Below the pieces are notes generated by a model. It searched no databases. It was given only the letters and a program-made list of their open reading frames with translations, and was not told the DNA's origin. Shown piece by piece: positions 26,217 through 37,212 of a stretch of 64,000 nt of DNA. The stretch's first letter is position 1; every line of letters begins with the position of its first letter. The DNA is taken from the NCBI RefSeq assembly GCF_026012395.1, contig NZ_BRZA01000001.1:682001-746000 (forward strand), read 5' to 3'. A program made the translations under genes and the position numbers. Origin of the DNA: Lysinibacillus piscis. Its GTDB lineage: Bacteria; Bacillota; Bacilli; Bacillales_A; Planococcaceae.

Positions 26217-26896
26217 TAGTGTATAAAGAGATAGACAAATAACGGACATAAAATTGCACCAATAATAGCGGATAAAGTCATTGCTAATGAACCCATCGAT
26301 AGCTCTTGCTCTCCATATTCCTTTAGCTTTGTCAATCCCACGCCATGTGAAGCACTGCCTATTGCAACACCTCGTCCAATCGCTGAATGAATACGACCAT
26401 ATTTGATAACAAACGCACCCATTAACGCCCCTGTAAAGCCCGCAATCATCACAAAAACAGCCGTCAATGATGGAATCCCACCAATTGTTTCACTGACCTG
26501 CATCCCGATTGGTGTTGTTAATGATTTCGGTAATGCTGCCAATAACCATTCTTGTTTCACGTCAATCCACTGCAACATAAAAAATACTGTGATTAAGCCT
26601 GTTAACATGGCAATCAAAGTACCTGATACAATCGCATACTTATATTTGATAATTAATGCTCGTTGATTGTACAGTGGATAAGCTAAGGCTACAACGGCTG
26701 GTCCCAACATTCTTTGAATCCATTGTCCTCCTGTCATATAAGTAGTATATGGAATAGCAAACACCATCAAAATAACGACCGTCAGTACAGTTGTTGTCAC
26801 AATGGGCATCATAAAAGGAAATGGCCATCTTTGATACAATTTGGTTAGCAAAATAAACGCTATAATCGTACAAAGTATTACGCTAATCGCAATCAT
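26216..26896 (-). CDS. LrgB/CidB family membrane protein
   Basis: A 226-residue polytopic membrane protein. The hallmark LrgB segments are KSLTTPIGMQVSETIGGIPSLTAVFV (about 125-150) and GRGVAIGSASHGVGLTKLKEYGE (about 173-195). LrgAB/CidAB pairs were described as holin/antiholin-like and more recently as exporters or importers of small organic acids such as pyruvate. It follows the LrgA-like gene by three bases and is translationally close-coupled. Confidence 0.87.
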   Translation of the reverse strand: MIAISVILCTIIAFILLTKLYQRWPFPFMMPIVTTTVLTVVILMVFAIPYTTYMTGGQWIQRMLGPAVVALAYPLYNQRALIIKYKYAIVSGTLIAMLTGLITVFFMLQWIDVKQEWLLAALPKSLTTPIGMQVSETIGGIPSLTAVFVMIAGFTGALMGAFVIKYGRIHSAIGRGVAIGSASHGVGLTKLKEYGEQELSMGSLAMTLSAIIGAILCPLFVYLFIH

Positions 26897-26899
26897 TGC

Positions 26900-27265
26900 T
26901 TATTCCTCTTTTCTTTCTCTTTTTTCAATGAACTGCGTCACTACCCCTGTTACATAAATAGCAAGTAATGTACTGACAATCACTGAGATGACTACTAGCA
27001 TCCCTTTGATGGATACAAGTTCGGGATAATCGATAATCCCAACTGTTGCTGGTATAAAAAATAAGGTTAAAATACTAATTAAAAAGCCTGCTCCATCTTG
27101 TATATATTCTACCTTCACTATTTTTTGCATTAATGCTGCTAATAACAATAAAAGCCCCACAATACTAGCTGGAAAAGGTAGATGCCATAACGATACAATG
27201 CCTACACCCATATAATAAAAAACATTTAGTATCGCTATTTGTATAATAATTCTAATTACATTCAT
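26900..27265 (-). CDS. CidA/LrgA family membrane protein
   Basis: A 121-residue protein with four hydrophobic helices and the CidA/LrgA pattern LPFPASIVGLLLLLAAL and GAGFLISILTLFFIPATVGII. It ends in a charged tail (EKRERKEE). It pairs with the LrgB-like gene downstream. Given the neighbouring pyruvate dehydrogenase operon and published pyruvate-transport activity of some PftAB/LrgAB systems, a role in pyruvate handling is possible, but this is inference. Confidence 0.85.
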   Translation of the reverse strand: MNVIRIIIQIAILNVFYYMGVGIVSLWHLPFPASIVGLLLLLAALMQKIVKVEYIQDGAGFLISILTLFFIPATVGIIDYPELVSIKGMLVVISVIVSTLLAIYVTGVVTQFIEKRERKEE

Positions 27266-27308
27266 TTTATCTATAGCGAAATAATGAATCGCTCGTATTC
27301 CCTCCTAC

Positions 27309-28091
27309 TTATAATGCGTGACCAGCGCCACCATCAATATTAACCGTTGTTCCTGTTACATAGCTTGCTGCCTCAGATACTAAAAAGGTAATGACATTTG
27401 CCGCTTCCTGTGTATCTCCAACACGCCCTAGTGGAATCGTCTGTCCAACCTGCTGTGAGTATTCTTCCCATGATAGCTGTGACGCTTCCTTCTTCCACTT
27501 TTTCTCGATTTGGTCACTACGAATTAAGCCGATACAAACAGCGTTAACACGAATATTATCTTTCCCTAAATCCTTGCTCATCGCCTTTGTTAAAGCTAAA
27601 CCAGCTGCACGACTAACTGTAGTTGGTAAGGAGCTTGCAGGTGGCGTTTTTGCCATTACAGCTGTCACATTCACAATTGCTCCCCCACCAACTTTACGCA
27701 TATGTGGAATAGCATATTTAGTACAATGAATTGCTCCAAAAACCTTTAAATCCAAATCAGCCTGCCATAGCTCACTACTTACAGACTCAAATGGATTTGC
27801 TGAAGCTGTTCCTGCATTATTTACTACAATATCAAGACGACCATAATGGGTAATTGTTTGCTCAATCAGACGTTGGCAATCCTTCTCTTTTGTTATATCA
27901 GTTGGAACAATTAAAACCTCTTTCCCCGTTTCATTTTTAATGTAGTCTGCTGCTACTTGTAGCTGCTTCTCACCACGTGCACAAAGCACAACATTTACTC
28001 CCTCTTTAACTAGCTGCATTGCTGTATAATAGCCAATGCCCTTGCTTGATCCTGTAATAATAGCTACCTTCTCGTTTAAACCTAGCTCCAT
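27309..28091 (-). CDS. Short-chain dehydrogenase/reductase (SDR)
   Basis: A 260-residue classical SDR: cofactor loop TGSSKGIGYYTA, NNAGTAS, a serine in NVTAVMAKTPP, and C-terminal GGAGHAL. The canonical catalytic YxxxK is altered: where Tyr-x-x-x-Lys is expected the sequence reads TTVSRAAGLALTKAM, so the Tyr and first Lys are not evident. It may be a divergent or non-catalytic member. The ATG at 28091 follows GAGGTG; the frame opens at a GTG nine bases earlier within that site. It is upstream of lrgA on the same strand with a 43-base gap. Confidence 0.78.
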   Translation of the reverse strand: MELGLNEKVAIITGSSKGIGYYTAMQLVKEGVNVVLCARGEKQLQVAADYIKNETGKEVLIVPTDITKEKDCQRLIEQTITHYGRLDIVVNNAGTASANPFESVSSELWQADLDLKVFGAIHCTKYAIPHMRKVGGGAIVNVTAVMAKTPPASSLPTTVSRAAGLALTKAMSKDLGKDNIRVNAVCIGLIRSDQIEKKWKKEASQLSWEEYSQQVGQTIPLGRVGDTQEAANVITFLVSEAASYVTGTTVNIDGGAGHAL

Positions 28092-28152
28092 TTCACTCAC
28101 CTCAAACTATCAAAATATTCATTCAATAGTTCTACTTTATCAAAAAATAGAA

Positions 28153-28190
28153 AAAACGGCTACAAAGGCAAATGCCTTATAGCCGTTTCT
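28153..28190 (-). terminator. Intrinsic terminator of the pdhABCD operon
   Basis: AAACGGCTA...AAGGC pairs with GCCTT...TAGCCGTTT around an AT loop; the minus-strand product ends in six T residues. Confidence 0.88.
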
Positions 28191-28193
28191 TGA

Positions 28194-29609
28194 TTATTTT
28201 TTCGTTACGATATGGATTGGGTTGCCAAGTAATACTTCAGCTGTTTCCATCGTAATTTCACCTAATGTTGGGTGAGCATGGATTGTTAAAGCTAAATCTT
28301 CAGCTGTCATACCTGCTTCAATCGCTAATGCCATTTCAGAAATCATATCAGATGCGCCAGAACCTACGATTTGTGCACCGATTAATAAACCATCTTCTTT
28401 ACGAGCAAGAAGTTTTACAAAGCCTTCTGTTTCATTTAATGCAAGTGCACGACCATTTGCTGCATATGGGAATTTCGCTGCTGTATAGTCAATGCCCTCT
28501 TCTTTAGCTTGATCTTCATTGTAACCAACCGTTGCCATTTCTGGATCTGTGAAGCACACAGCAGGGATTGCTAAATAATCAACAACTGATTTTTCACCAG
28601 CGATTGCTTCAGCTGCCACTTTTGCTTCATAAGATGCTTTGTGTGCCAATTGTAGACCAGGTACTACATCACCAATTGCATAGATGTTTGGAATGTTTGT
28701 ACGGCATTGTTTGTCAACTTTAATTAAGCCACGTTCACCAAATTCAAGACCGATTTCCTCAAGACCCATTTCATCTGTGTTTGGACGACGACCTACTGTT
28801 ACTAATACGTAGTCAGCTTCAACTTTCTTCTCTTCGCCACCAGCTTCGTATGTGATAACAACGCCATTTTCTGTTTCTTCAACACCTTTTGCAGATGCGT
28901 TAACCACTACTTCAACACCTTTGTTTTTAAGGCCTTTTTTCACGATTTGTGTTAATTGTTTTTCAAAGCCAGCTAAAATATCTTTACCGCCTTCAATAAT
29001 TGTTACTTGTGCACCTAGGTTTGCATAAGCTGTTCCTAGCTCTGTACCGATATAACCGCCACCGATTACGACTAGTTTACCTGGCACTTCTGGTAAAGCA
29101 AGTGCACCTGTAGAGCTTAGTACACGTGTTGAGAATTTGAATGTTGGAATTTCCACTGGGCGTGAGCCTGTTGCAATAATAACATTTTTGAATGAATATG
29201 TTTGCGCAGCTTCACCGTTGATAACACGTACTGAATTTGTATCTACGAAATAAGCTTCACCTTGTACGATATCTACTTTATTTCCTTTTAGTAAGCCTTC
29301 AACACCGCCTGTTAATTTTTTAACAACGCTGTCTTTAAATGCTTGTGCTTTTGAAAAGTCTAATTTTACGTCAGAAGCGATAATTCCCATATCATCTGAA
29401 TGTTTCGCTTTCTCAAAACGATGACCTACTGAAATCAACGCTTTTGATGGGATACATCCAACGTTTAAGCAAACGCCTCCTAATGTATCACGCTCAACGA
29501 TTGTTACTTTTTGACCTGTTTGAGCGGCACGAATTGCTGCTACATATCCTCCAGGACCTGAACCAATGACAAGAGTATCTGTTTCGATTGGGAAATCTCC
29601 TACTACCAT
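28194..29609 (-). CDS. pdhD: Dihydrolipoyl dehydrogenase, E3 (PdhD)
   Basis: Reoxidises the dihydrolipoyl group of PdhC, passing electrons through FAD to NAD+. The 471 residues contain the FAD loop [12 protein letters not shown], the redox disulfide [13 protein letters not shown], the NAD loop [13 protein letters not shown], the second FAD segment [14 protein letters not shown], and the dimer-interface His-x4-Glu in HAHPTLGE. Last of the pdh operon, 4 bases after pdhC. Confidence 0.97.
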   Translation of the reverse strand: MVVGDFPIETDTLVIGSGPGGYVAAIRAAQTGQKVTIVERDTLGGVCLNVGCIPSKALISVGHRFEKAKHSDDMGIIASDVKLDFSKAQAFKDSVVKKLTGGVEGLLKGNKVDIVQGEAYFVDTNSVRVINGEAAQTYSFKNVIIATGSRPVEIPTFKFSTRVLSSTGALALPEVPGKLVVIGGGYIGTELGTAYANLGAQVTIIEGGKDILAGFEKQLTQIVKKGLKNKGVEVVVNASAKGVEETENGVVITYEAGGEEKKVEADYVLVTVGRRPNTDEMGLEEIGLEFGERGLIKVDKQCRTNIPNIYAIGDVVPGLQLAHKASYEAKVAAEAIAGEKSVVDYLAIPAVCFTDPEMATVGYNEDQAKEEGIDYTAAKFPYAANGRALALNETEGFVKLLARKEDGLLIGAQIVGSGASDMISEMALAIEAGMTAEDLALTIHAHPTLGEITMETAEVLLGNPIHIVTKK

Positions 29610-29613
29610 TTTG

Positions 29614-30909
29614 TTACGCCTCCATTAATAATAATTCTGGCTCACTTAACAAACGCTTTAAATGATTTAAAGCATTTTGTGCAGTGGCTCCATCGATCAT
29701 ACGATGGTCAAAGCTCAATGATAATGCTAACACAGGTGCGGCTACAATTTCACCATTTTTTATTACAGGTTTTTCTGCAATTCGACCAATTCCTAAAATC
29801 GCTACTTCTGGATGGTTGATTACTGGTGTAAACCATTGGCCACCTGCTGAACCAATATTTGTAATCGACATAGAAGCACCTTTCATTTCATGTGGTGCAA
29901 GTTTGCCTTCACGTGCTTTTGTTGCTAATTCGTTAATTTCATTTGATACATTGAATACAGATTTACGGTCAGCATGTTTAATCACTGGTACAAGTAAACC
30001 TTTTTCTGTATCTGCGGCAATACCGATATTGTAGTAATGTTTTTGAATGATTTCTTGTGTTGCATCATCCAATGAACGGTTAAATTCAGGGAATTCGCGT
30101 AATGTTGATACAAGCGCTTTTACCACATATGGTAAGTACGTTAATTTCACGCCTTTTTCAGCTGCAATATCCTTGAATTTTTTACGATGTGCTACAAGTG
30201 CTGTTACATCTACTTCATCCATTAACGTTACATGTGGCGCCGTTTGTTTTGAATGTACCATTGCCTTTGCAATTGCTTTACGGATACCTGACATTTTTTC
30301 GCGTGTTTCTGGGAAGTCTCCTTCAAGAACAACTGGCGCTGCTGCTTTTGCTTCTTGTTGAACAGCTACTTCCTCTGTAGCAACTGATGCTTCTTCAGCT
30401 TGTACTGATCCGCCACCATTTAAGAAGTTTTCGATATCTGATTTTAAGATACGTCCATTTTTTCCTGTACCTGTTACTGCTTGAATATTAACATCATGTT
30501 CTCTTGCAAATTTACGAACAGAAGGCATTGCAATGACACGTTTTGCTTTTTCAGCTACTGGTGCTTCTGCCACTTCTTTTGCTACCTCTTGTCCAACTTC
30601 TGCTGGTGCTGGTGTCGCCTCAGCTTTAGCTTCTGCATGATCGTCACCTTTTAGTTTCATGTCCTCATAGCCAGGAGCATCTAGGCGAATTAAAACATCA
30701 CCAACAACGGCTACTGTTCCTTCTCCTACTAAAACTTCTTGTACTGTTCCTTCTACTGGAGAAGGAATTTCAACTACAGCTTTATCGTTTTGTACTTCAC
30801 AAAGAATATCGTCTTCTTTAACTGTATCTCCAGCCTTCACGAACCACTTTACAATTTCGCCTTCATGAATACCTTCTCCGATATCTGGTAATCTAAATTC
30901 AAATGCCAT
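29614..30909 (-). CDS. pdhC: Dihydrolipoyllysine acetyltransferase, E2 (PdhC)
   Basis: Forms acetyl-CoA and builds the core of the pyruvate dehydrogenase complex. A single lipoyl domain (residues 1-80, lipoyl lysine in [11 protein letters not shown]) is followed by an Ala/Glu/Pro-rich linker, the E1/E3-binding domain ([15 protein letters not shown], about 130-165), a second linker and the catalytic domain ending with the active-site [11 protein letters not shown]. The ATG at 30909 follows AAAGGATGGG, giving 431 residues; the frame opens 12 bases earlier. A 259-base gap with a repeat element separates it from pdhB. Confidence 0.95.
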   Translation of the reverse strand: MAFEFRLPDIGEGIHEGEIVKWFVKAGDTVKEDDILCEVQNDKAVVEIPSPVEGTVQEVLVGEGTVAVVGDVLIRLDAPGYEDMKLKGDDHAEAKAEATPAPAEVGQEVAKEVAEAPVAEKAKRVIAMPSVRKFAREHDVNIQAVTGTGKNGRILKSDIENFLNGGGSVQAEEASVATEEVAVQQEAKAAAPVVLEGDFPETREKMSGIRKAIAKAMVHSKQTAPHVTLMDEVDVTALVAHRKKFKDIAAEKGVKLTYLPYVVKALVSTLREFPEFNRSLDDATQEIIQKHYYNIGIAADTEKGLLVPVIKHADRKSVFNVSNEINELATKAREGKLAPHEMKGASMSITNIGSAGGQWFTPVINHPEVAILGIGRIAEKPVIKNGEIVAAPVLALSLSFDHRMIDGATAQNALNHLKRLLSEPELLLMEA

Positions 30910-31168
30910 CTGTGTACCCATCCTTTCTGTATCATCACATTTAAGATTTTTTATATTTAGATGTTCAAGTGCAAATACATATCAATGATGCCCCAGCGTC
31001 ATTATGTACAGTTTTTTTCAAGTTCGTTTGAAAAATCTGTGACATCCGCTGGGGCCTTTATTTTGGTTCCATGTGCATTTGCACAAAAGAGAAATAAGCA
31101 TTCATCTCGCCGCCTATAACGGAAGGAGCCTTCTACTGAACCAAGATAAAGCATTCACTGCGAGAACA
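30910..31168 (-). other. 259-bp pdhB-pdhC intercistronic region
   Basis: Other junctions in this operon are 3-4 bases, so this gap is exceptional. Nearly two thirds is repeat family 1 copy B (30985-31150). The remaining 75 bases before pdhC hold its ribosome site and no gene. No promoter with convincing boxes was identified. Confidence 0.7.
30985..31150 (-). repeat. Dispersed structured intergenic repeat, family 1, copy B
   Basis: Read on the minus strand this matches copy A (1153-1352): TTTATCTTGGTTCAGTAGAA, GATGAATGCTTATTT, CCCCAGCGGATGTCA and a GAAAAAAA-ended hairpin occur in the same order. The first stem is TTTATCTTGGTTC (minus, 31150-31138) with GAACCAAAATAAA. Where copy A has an A-T pair in this stem, copy B has G-C, a compensatory change. 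A second stem pairs GCCCCAGCG (30990-30998) with CGCTGGGGC (31047-31055). Confidence 0.75.
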
Positions 31169-32146
31169 TTAGAATGTTAAAACTTTTTTCGCTGTTTCCA
31201 TTACATCTTTATAGTTTGGTAACCAAACACCTTCTGCTTGTGGGAATGGGTACACAGTATCTGGTGCAGCTACACGAAGTACAGGTGCTTCTAGACTTAA
31301 AATCGCACGCTCTGTAATTTCTGCTACAACATTTGCTGCAATACCAGCTTGTTTTTGTGCTTCTTGTACAACGATTGCACGACCTGTTTTTTCAACAGAA
31401 GCAATAATCGTTTCAACATCGATTGGTTGAATTGTACGTAAGTCAATTACTTCTAAAGAGTAGCCTTCTTTTTCTAGCTCTTCAGCCGCTTTTAAACTTT
31501 CGTGAACCATTAAACCGTAAGCAACGACTGTTAAGTCTTTACCTTCACGTTTTACATCCGCTTTACCTAGTGGAATTTCATATGCTTCCTCTGGTACTTC
31601 TTCACGGAATGAACGGTATAATTTTAAGTGCTCTAAGAACACAACTGGATTGTCGTTACGAATGGATGAAATTAATAATCCTTTTGCGTCATATGGTGTT
31701 GATGGTACAACAACTGTTAAACCTGGTTGTGATGTCATTAAGCCTTCTAAGCTATCAGAGTGCATTTCTGGCGTATGTACACCACCACCGAATGGAGAAC
31801 GAATTGTAACTGGTGCATTGTAAACACCACCACTACGGTAACTTAAACGTGCTAATTGACCACTAATTGAATCCATTACTTCATAAACGAAACCGAAGAA
31901 TTGAATTTCAGGAACTGGACGGAAACCTTGTAGAGAAAGACCGATTGCTAAACCACCAATACCTGACTCTGCTAATGGTGTGTCAAATACACGGTCAACG
32001 CCAAATTCTTTTTGTAGACCTTCTGTCGCACGGAATACCCCACCGTTGACACCTACATCTTCCCCGAATACAAGAACGTTTTCATCATTCTTTAATTCTG
32101 TGCGAAGTGCATCTGTAATTGCTTGAATCATCGTCATTTGTGCCAT
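31169..32146 (-). CDS. pdhB: Pyruvate dehydrogenase E1 beta subunit (PdhB)
   Basis: With PdhA it forms the thiamine-diphosphate-dependent E1 that decarboxylates pyruvate and acetylates the lipoyl group. The 325 residues (same as B. subtilis) show [20 protein letters not shown], the beta-subunit [22 protein letters not shown], and the C-terminal transketolase domain with [13 protein letters not shown]. It begins 3 bases after pdhA; AAGGAG lies in the end of pdhA. Confidence 0.97.
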   Translation of the reverse strand: MAQMTMIQAITDALRTELKNDENVLVFGEDVGVNGGVFRATEGLQKEFGVDRVFDTPLAESGIGGLAIGLSLQGFRPVPEIQFFGFVYEVMDSISGQLARLSYRSGGVYNAPVTIRSPFGGGVHTPEMHSDSLEGLMTSQPGLTVVVPSTPYDAKGLLISSIRNDNPVVFLEHLKLYRSFREEVPEEAYEIPLGKADVKREGKDLTVVAYGLMVHESLKAAEELEKEGYSLEVIDLRTIQPIDVETIIASVEKTGRAIVVQEAQKQAGIAANVVAEITERAILSLEAPVLRVAAPDTVYPFPQAEGVWLPNYKDVMETAKKVLTF

Positions 32147-32149
32147 AGG

Positions 32150-33268
<1,119 letters not shown>

Positions 33269-33456
33269 TCACATCTCCCTTTCAACTGTATTAAAATAAA
33301 TTACCTTCTCAACTAGTACAACTTATTCTCAGCCCTCAGTATACTGAATAAAATACAGCCGGTCAATCATATAATACGCTTATAAATAAAGATTTTCATT
33401 AAATTTCTTTATTTATCCACCTGTCCTATACTGTATCACAATATACCCAATTCTGT

Positions 33457-33485
33457 ATTATAACAAAATGGTGAAAACGCTTAAT
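33457..33485 (-). promoter_or_regulatory. Candidate pdh promoter -10 with overlapping cre-like site
   Basis: On the minus strand TATAAT lies at 33457-33462. TGAAAACGCTTAAT (33472-33485, plus strand) matches the CcpA cre consensus TGAAAGCGCTTTCA at ten of fourteen positions and lies where the -35 box would be. CcpA control of pdh genes is known in B. subtilis; here it is a sequence match only. The rest of the 447-bp pdhA-def gap shows no supported gene. Confidence 0.35.
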
Positions 33486-33712
33486 TTACAAGGTTTCTTC
33501 ACATCGAAATGTCTTATTTTCGCTCGAAAAAAGAAGAAATCTGTTATGTTATCCTTTACAATACCTGTCGAAACATTTACAAAACAAAAATCATTTGTCG
33601 CTTCTCGCTCTACTTGAAGTAACAAAATTTTTTTGAGCAACTTCATATGATTTTTAGCAATGTCATGTATACTAAAAAGTAAGAAACACAAATGTGAAAG
33701 GAAGTTTTACCT

Positions 33713-34270
33713 ATGATTTTGATGGATGATATCGTTCGTGAAGGACATCCAACATTGCGTTTAAAAGCAGAAGAAATAAAATTCCCTCTAACAGCGGAAG
33801 TAAAACAGCTTGCAGAGGATATGTTGCAATATTTAATTAACAGCCAAGATCCTGAAATCGCTGAAAAATATCAGTTACGCAGTGGTATTGGTCTAGCTGC
33901 TAACCAAGTAAATAGTTTACACCGTATGTTTGCTTTGCATTTACCTGATGAAAACGGTGAGCAGCTTAGTTTTGTTGCCATTAACCCTAAAATTGTTAGC
34001 CATTCTGTGGAAAGTACATTTTTAACAGGCGGTGAAGGCTGTTTATCTGTCGACCGTAATGTACCCGGTTATGTGCCACGTTATGCACGTATCACAGTGA
34101 AATTTAAAACAGTCGATGGTGAAGAAAAAAAGATGCGTTTAAAAGGATTACCAGCTATTGCCTTTCAACATGAATTAGACCACTTAAATGGCGTCATGTT
34201 TTATGATCGTATCAACGAAAGTAATCCCTATGCCGATATCCCAAATGCCATTCCATATGAGCGTGATTAA
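33713..34270 (+). CDS. def: Peptide deformylase
   Basis: Removes the N-formyl group from nascent proteins at the ribosome exit, using an Fe2+/Zn2+ centre. The 185 residues contain all three motifs: GIGLAANQ (58-65), EGCLS (108-112, metal Cys) and QHELDHLNG (152-160, two metal His and catalytic Glu). It has the insertion in the N-terminal half (NSQDPEIAEKYQLRSG) typical of class II Gram-positive deformylases such as YkrB. AAAGGAAG precedes the ATG. It is divergent from pdhA, as in B. subtilis the gene lies beside ykrA and pdh. Confidence 0.95.
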   Translation: MILMDDIVREGHPTLRLKAEEIKFPLTAEVKQLAEDMLQYLINSQDPEIAEKYQLRSGIGLAANQVNSLHRMFALHLPDENGEQLSFVAINPKIVSHSVESTFLTGGEGCLSVDRNVPGYVPRYARITVKFKTVDGEEKKMRLKGLPAIAFQHELDHLNGVMFYDRINESNPYADIPNAIPYERD

Positions 34271-34276
34271 CTACTG

Positions 34277-34320
34277 AAAAAAGAGCATGTCAGTGTCCAC
34301 TGCTAACATGCTCTTTGCTT
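34277..34320. terminator. Bidirectional terminator between def and phnX
   Basis: AAAGAGCATGT (34280-34290) pairs with ACATGCTCTTT (34306-34316), flanked by A and T tracts. Confidence 0.85.
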
Positions 34321-35126
34321 TATACAAATACAACTTCCTGCTGTAAACGTGTATTAATCGTATCCAGTAATGCTGGTAATTCTGCCATCGTTTGAATTGT
34401 ATAATGTGCCCCAGCTTGCGCAAACACCTGTACTGTCTTTGCTATAATTGCCCCCTGCTCTTCCACAGATAGTGCATGAAACTCTGCTTCAGATAAACCC
34501 ATTTCAGAGCTACCAATCACGACACCCACAGCCCATACACCTGCATTGCGAGCCTCTTGAATATCTGATGTTGTATCGCCTACCTTCACGACTTGCTGTG
34601 TTGCTTGAATATTCAACAACTCCATATTTCTAAAAATCATATACGGATATGGTCGCCCTTTATCCTGTAGCTGTGTAGGTGTTACTAATGTGTCAGGAGC
34701 ATAGCCTTTTAATGCAGCATGATGTGTAACAACCTCCATCATTTCTGCTGTATAACCTGTCGTTGAGCCAATTTTAATATTCGCTGCTCTTAATGTCGCT
34801 ACCGTCTCTTTCACATACTGAATCGGATCTGTATAGGTTGCTAATGATGCCATTAACTTTTCTTCAAACTGTCCATATAAAGTTTGTACATCCTCCTCTG
34901 TAAAAGCTCGACCATACACTGCTTGCCATGCCTCAGCAATTCTTGGCATTTCCAGCATTGTACGGATATGGTCGATTTTCAGCATCCCCATCGGCTTACG
35001 TGCTTCCTCTAATGTCACCGCTACACCAGCATCCTCAAAAATCGTTAAAAAAACATTCACAGGTGCAAAACAGCCAAAATCTACTGCTGTACCAGCCCAA
35101 TCAAAAATAACCGCTTCAATTTTCAT
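34320..35126 (-). CDS. phnX: Phosphonoacetaldehyde hydrolase (phosphonatase)
   Basis: Cleaves the C-P bond of phosphonoacetaldehyde to acetaldehyde and phosphate. The 268-residue HAD-family enzyme carries the nucleophile Asp9 in VIFDWAGTAVD, the Schiff-base Lys50 in RKPMGMLKIDHIR and the acidic motif VKVGDTTSDIQEARNAG. These are the diagnostic residues of the Bacillus cereus enzyme. Its ATG lies within the end of phnW (11-base overlap), so the transaminase and hydrolase are coupled. Last gene of the phosphonate operon. Confidence 0.95.
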   Translation of the reverse strand: MKIEAVIFDWAGTAVDFGCFAPVNVFLTIFEDAGVAVTLEEARKPMGMLKIDHIRTMLEMPRIAEAWQAVYGRAFTEEDVQTLYGQFEEKLMASLATYTDPIQYVKETVATLRAANIKIGSTTGYTAEMMEVVTHHAALKGYAPDTLVTPTQLQDKGRPYPYMIFRNMELLNIQATQQVVKVGDTTSDIQEARNAGVWAVGVVIGSSEMGLSEAEFHALSVEEQGAIIAKTVQVFAQAGAHYTIQTMAELPALLDTINTRLQQEVVFV

Positions 35127-36216
35127 TACTTGTCACCGCCATATAGTTTTCAATTACATCACATAAAACCTGAATATCTGCTTCATGAATATCTCCAATA
35201 TTCCCCACACGGAACGTATCCATATCTGTCAGTTTCCCTGGATAGAGCACGAAGCCTGCCTTCTTCACTTCTTCATAAAAATGTGTAAAGGAGAAGCCAT
35301 CATATGGGAATAAAAACGTTGTAATAATCGGTGATTGCCAAACCTCCGTAATATATGCCTTAAAGCCAGCAGCATTTAAACGTGTGCGTAATAAACGATT
35401 ATTATGCAGATAACGCTTATAGCGTGTCTCCACGCCTCCCTCTGTTAACAATTCCTCAAGGGCTTTAGCAAAGGCTGCCACCACATGTGTTGGTGATGTA
35501 AAACGCCATTTACCATCTACATTCATCGCCTGCCATTGGCTATATAAATCAAGTGCGACACTTCTAGCTTGTCCCTGACATTTCTGTAATTCCTCCATTT
35601 TTGCAATGACAAAGCCAAAACCAGGCACACCTTGAATACATTTATTCGCACTACTAATTAAATAATCAATCTGTAATGCTGCAATATTCATCGGTACACC
35701 ACCAAAGCTACTCATTGCATCCACAATCCAAGTTTTATCAAATGACTTGACAACCTGTCCAATTTCTTCAATCGAGTTTAAAATACCTGTTGTCGTTTCA
35801 CAATGGACCATTGCTACATGTGTAATCGCTACATCTGCCTCTAAAATCGCTTGCACTTCTGTAGGTGATGGCTGTTCATCATAAGGCACACTATAAACAA
35901 CATGTGACAGTCGCATAACCTGTGCCATTTCTACAATGCGCTCACCATAAGCACCATTGGTAATGATTAATACTTTATCTTTCTCACCGATTGCTGTTGT
36001 TAACACAGATTCCACAACGAAGCTTCCACTTCCTTGCATTAAAACCGCTGTATACGTAGCTTCATTGACCTGTGCTAATTGTAGTAATTGCTTGCGAATA
36101 GTCTGTGTAATACTTTTATAGTCATCATCCCATGTACAACGGTCTTTTAGCATCTCTTCCTTGACACTTTTCGTCGTTGTTAATGGACCTGGTGTTAATA
36201 ATTTATAATCATTCAT
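35116..36216 (-). CDS. phnW: 2-aminoethylphosphonate:pyruvate aminotransferase
   Basis: Converts 2-aminoethylphosphonate and pyruvate to phosphonoacetaldehyde and alanine. The 366-residue class V PLP enzyme begins with LLTPGPLTTTKSVKEEMLKD and has the SGSF substrate loop, the Asp in WIVDAMSSFGG that contacts PLP and the PLP Lys192 in SSANKCIQGVPGF. The ATG at 36216 follows AAGGAGTGA; the frame opens nine bases earlier. It supplies the substrate of PhnX. Confidence 0.95.
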   Translation of the reverse strand: MNDYKLLTPGPLTTTKSVKEEMLKDRCTWDDDYKSITQTIRKQLLQLAQVNEATYTAVLMQGSGSFVVESVLTTAIGEKDKVLIITNGAYGERIVEMAQVMRLSHVVYSVPYDEQPSPTEVQAILEADVAITHVAMVHCETTTGILNSIEEIGQVVKSFDKTWIVDAMSSFGGVPMNIAALQIDYLISSANKCIQGVPGFGFVIAKMEELQKCQGQARSVALDLYSQWQAMNVDGKWRFTSPTHVVAAFAKALEELLTEGGVETRYKRYLHNNRLLRTRLNAAGFKAYITEVWQSPIITTFLFPYDGFSFTHFYEEVKKAGFVLYPGKLTDMDTFRVGNIGDIHEADIQVLCDVIENYMAVTSNEN

Positions 36217-36228
36217 CGATGTCACTCC

Positions 36229-37212
36229 TTATTGTTGTGCAGCCTTAAAGAATTCTTGATGCTGTTCAAGTAAATCCACAGTTAATGTTGTATCCCATTT
36301 TTTCAAATGCGCTGGAATGTACTCTGACTGTACCTCTTCCTTCGGATACAATGCGACTGGGTATTGCGTTAATAAATCAGGACGTGCCTCTGTTGCAATC
36401 ACTTTAGCAATTTCTTTTGCTAGTTTTTCATCATCCTCTTTATCCACAACAGCTACTGACTCTGTTAAAGTAAAATTCCCTTCTGTCGGGTCAATGTACT
36501 CAATTGGTAGCCCCTCTTTTTTAGCATTAATCGCCTGAATACGTAGTCCAAAGCCAGCCGCTACCTCACCCGTTTTTACTTTTTTGATAGGACCTGAACC
36601 TGAGCTTTCAATATGTGGCCCAGCATTTTTAATTAAATCCGCTAACACCTGTTTTCCTTCTTGCTCACCGTATTCATTAATAATTGCTTGTACTAATAAC
36701 CAAGCTGTAGAAGAATCCATAATATTCGGGAATGAAATAAGATTCTTAAAAGCAGGGTCTGTCAAATCTTTAATCGTTTTTGGCATTGGTAACCCTTTTT
36801 GTTTCATTAGCTCTGTATTGACAAAGATTGAGCCAACATTCCCCAAAATCGGTAACGCATATGTTGTACCATCCTCAAGGGGTTGTACATCTGCCTCTAA
36901 ATCAACAAACATGTCTTGCTTTTGCTGTGCACTTTCAATAAAGTATGAAGCCATTGTAATGACGTCTGCTTCAATATCCTTGCCTTCAGCCATCATTTTC
37001 CCACCTAACTCCGATGTACCAAATGACTGAATCACATACTTCCCTTCATATCCTTTGCTATCTAACGTCTTTTCCATAATTGCCACTGCTTCATCATCAG
37101 CATTTGAATAAATAATGACTTGATCTGCTGGTCCAGCTTCTGCACCTCCACATGCTGCTAATACGATTGCTGAACTCACTGTCCCTAACATCATTGCTGT
37201 TGATTTTTTCAT
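36229..37212 (-). CDS. 2-aminoethylphosphonate ABC transporter substrate-binding lipoprotein
   Basis: A 327-residue exported lipoprotein (lipobox VLAACGG). It is of the iron/2-AEP-type extracellular solute-binding family: IIYSNADDEAVAIMEKTL near the N-terminus, GGKMMAEGKDIEADVITMASYF and LISFPNIMDSSTAWLLV. In this context, upstream of phnW-phnX, the ligand is inferred to be 2-aminoethylphosphonate (PhnS role). Its ATG overlaps the permease stop by four bases. Confidence 0.87.
   Translation of the reverse strand: MKKSTAMMLGTVSSAIVLAACGGAEAGPADQVIIYSNADDEAVAIMEKTLDSKGYEGKYVIQSFGTSELGGKMMAEGKDIEADVITMASYFIESAQQKQDMFVDLEADVQPLEDGTTYALPILGNVGSIFVNTELMKQKGLPMPKTIKDLTDPAFKNLISFPNIMDSSTAWLLVQAIINEYGEQEGKQVLADLIKNAGPHIESSGSGPIKKVKTGEVAAGFGLRIQAINAKKEGLPIEYIDPTEGNFTLTESVAVVDKEDDEKLAKEIAKVIATEARPDLLTQYPVALYPKEEVQSEYIPAHLKKWDTTLTVDLLEQHQEFFKAAQQ

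Noticed and set aside
30985..31150. Insertion sequence remnant in the pdh operon
   Set aside because: No transposase fragment and no evident target duplication; the shared parts are hairpins also present in copy A.
33458..33691. 77-codon frame on the minus strand in the pdhA-def gap
   Set aside because: No ribosome site, no recognisable domain, and it overlaps the likely pdh promoter; better read as control region.
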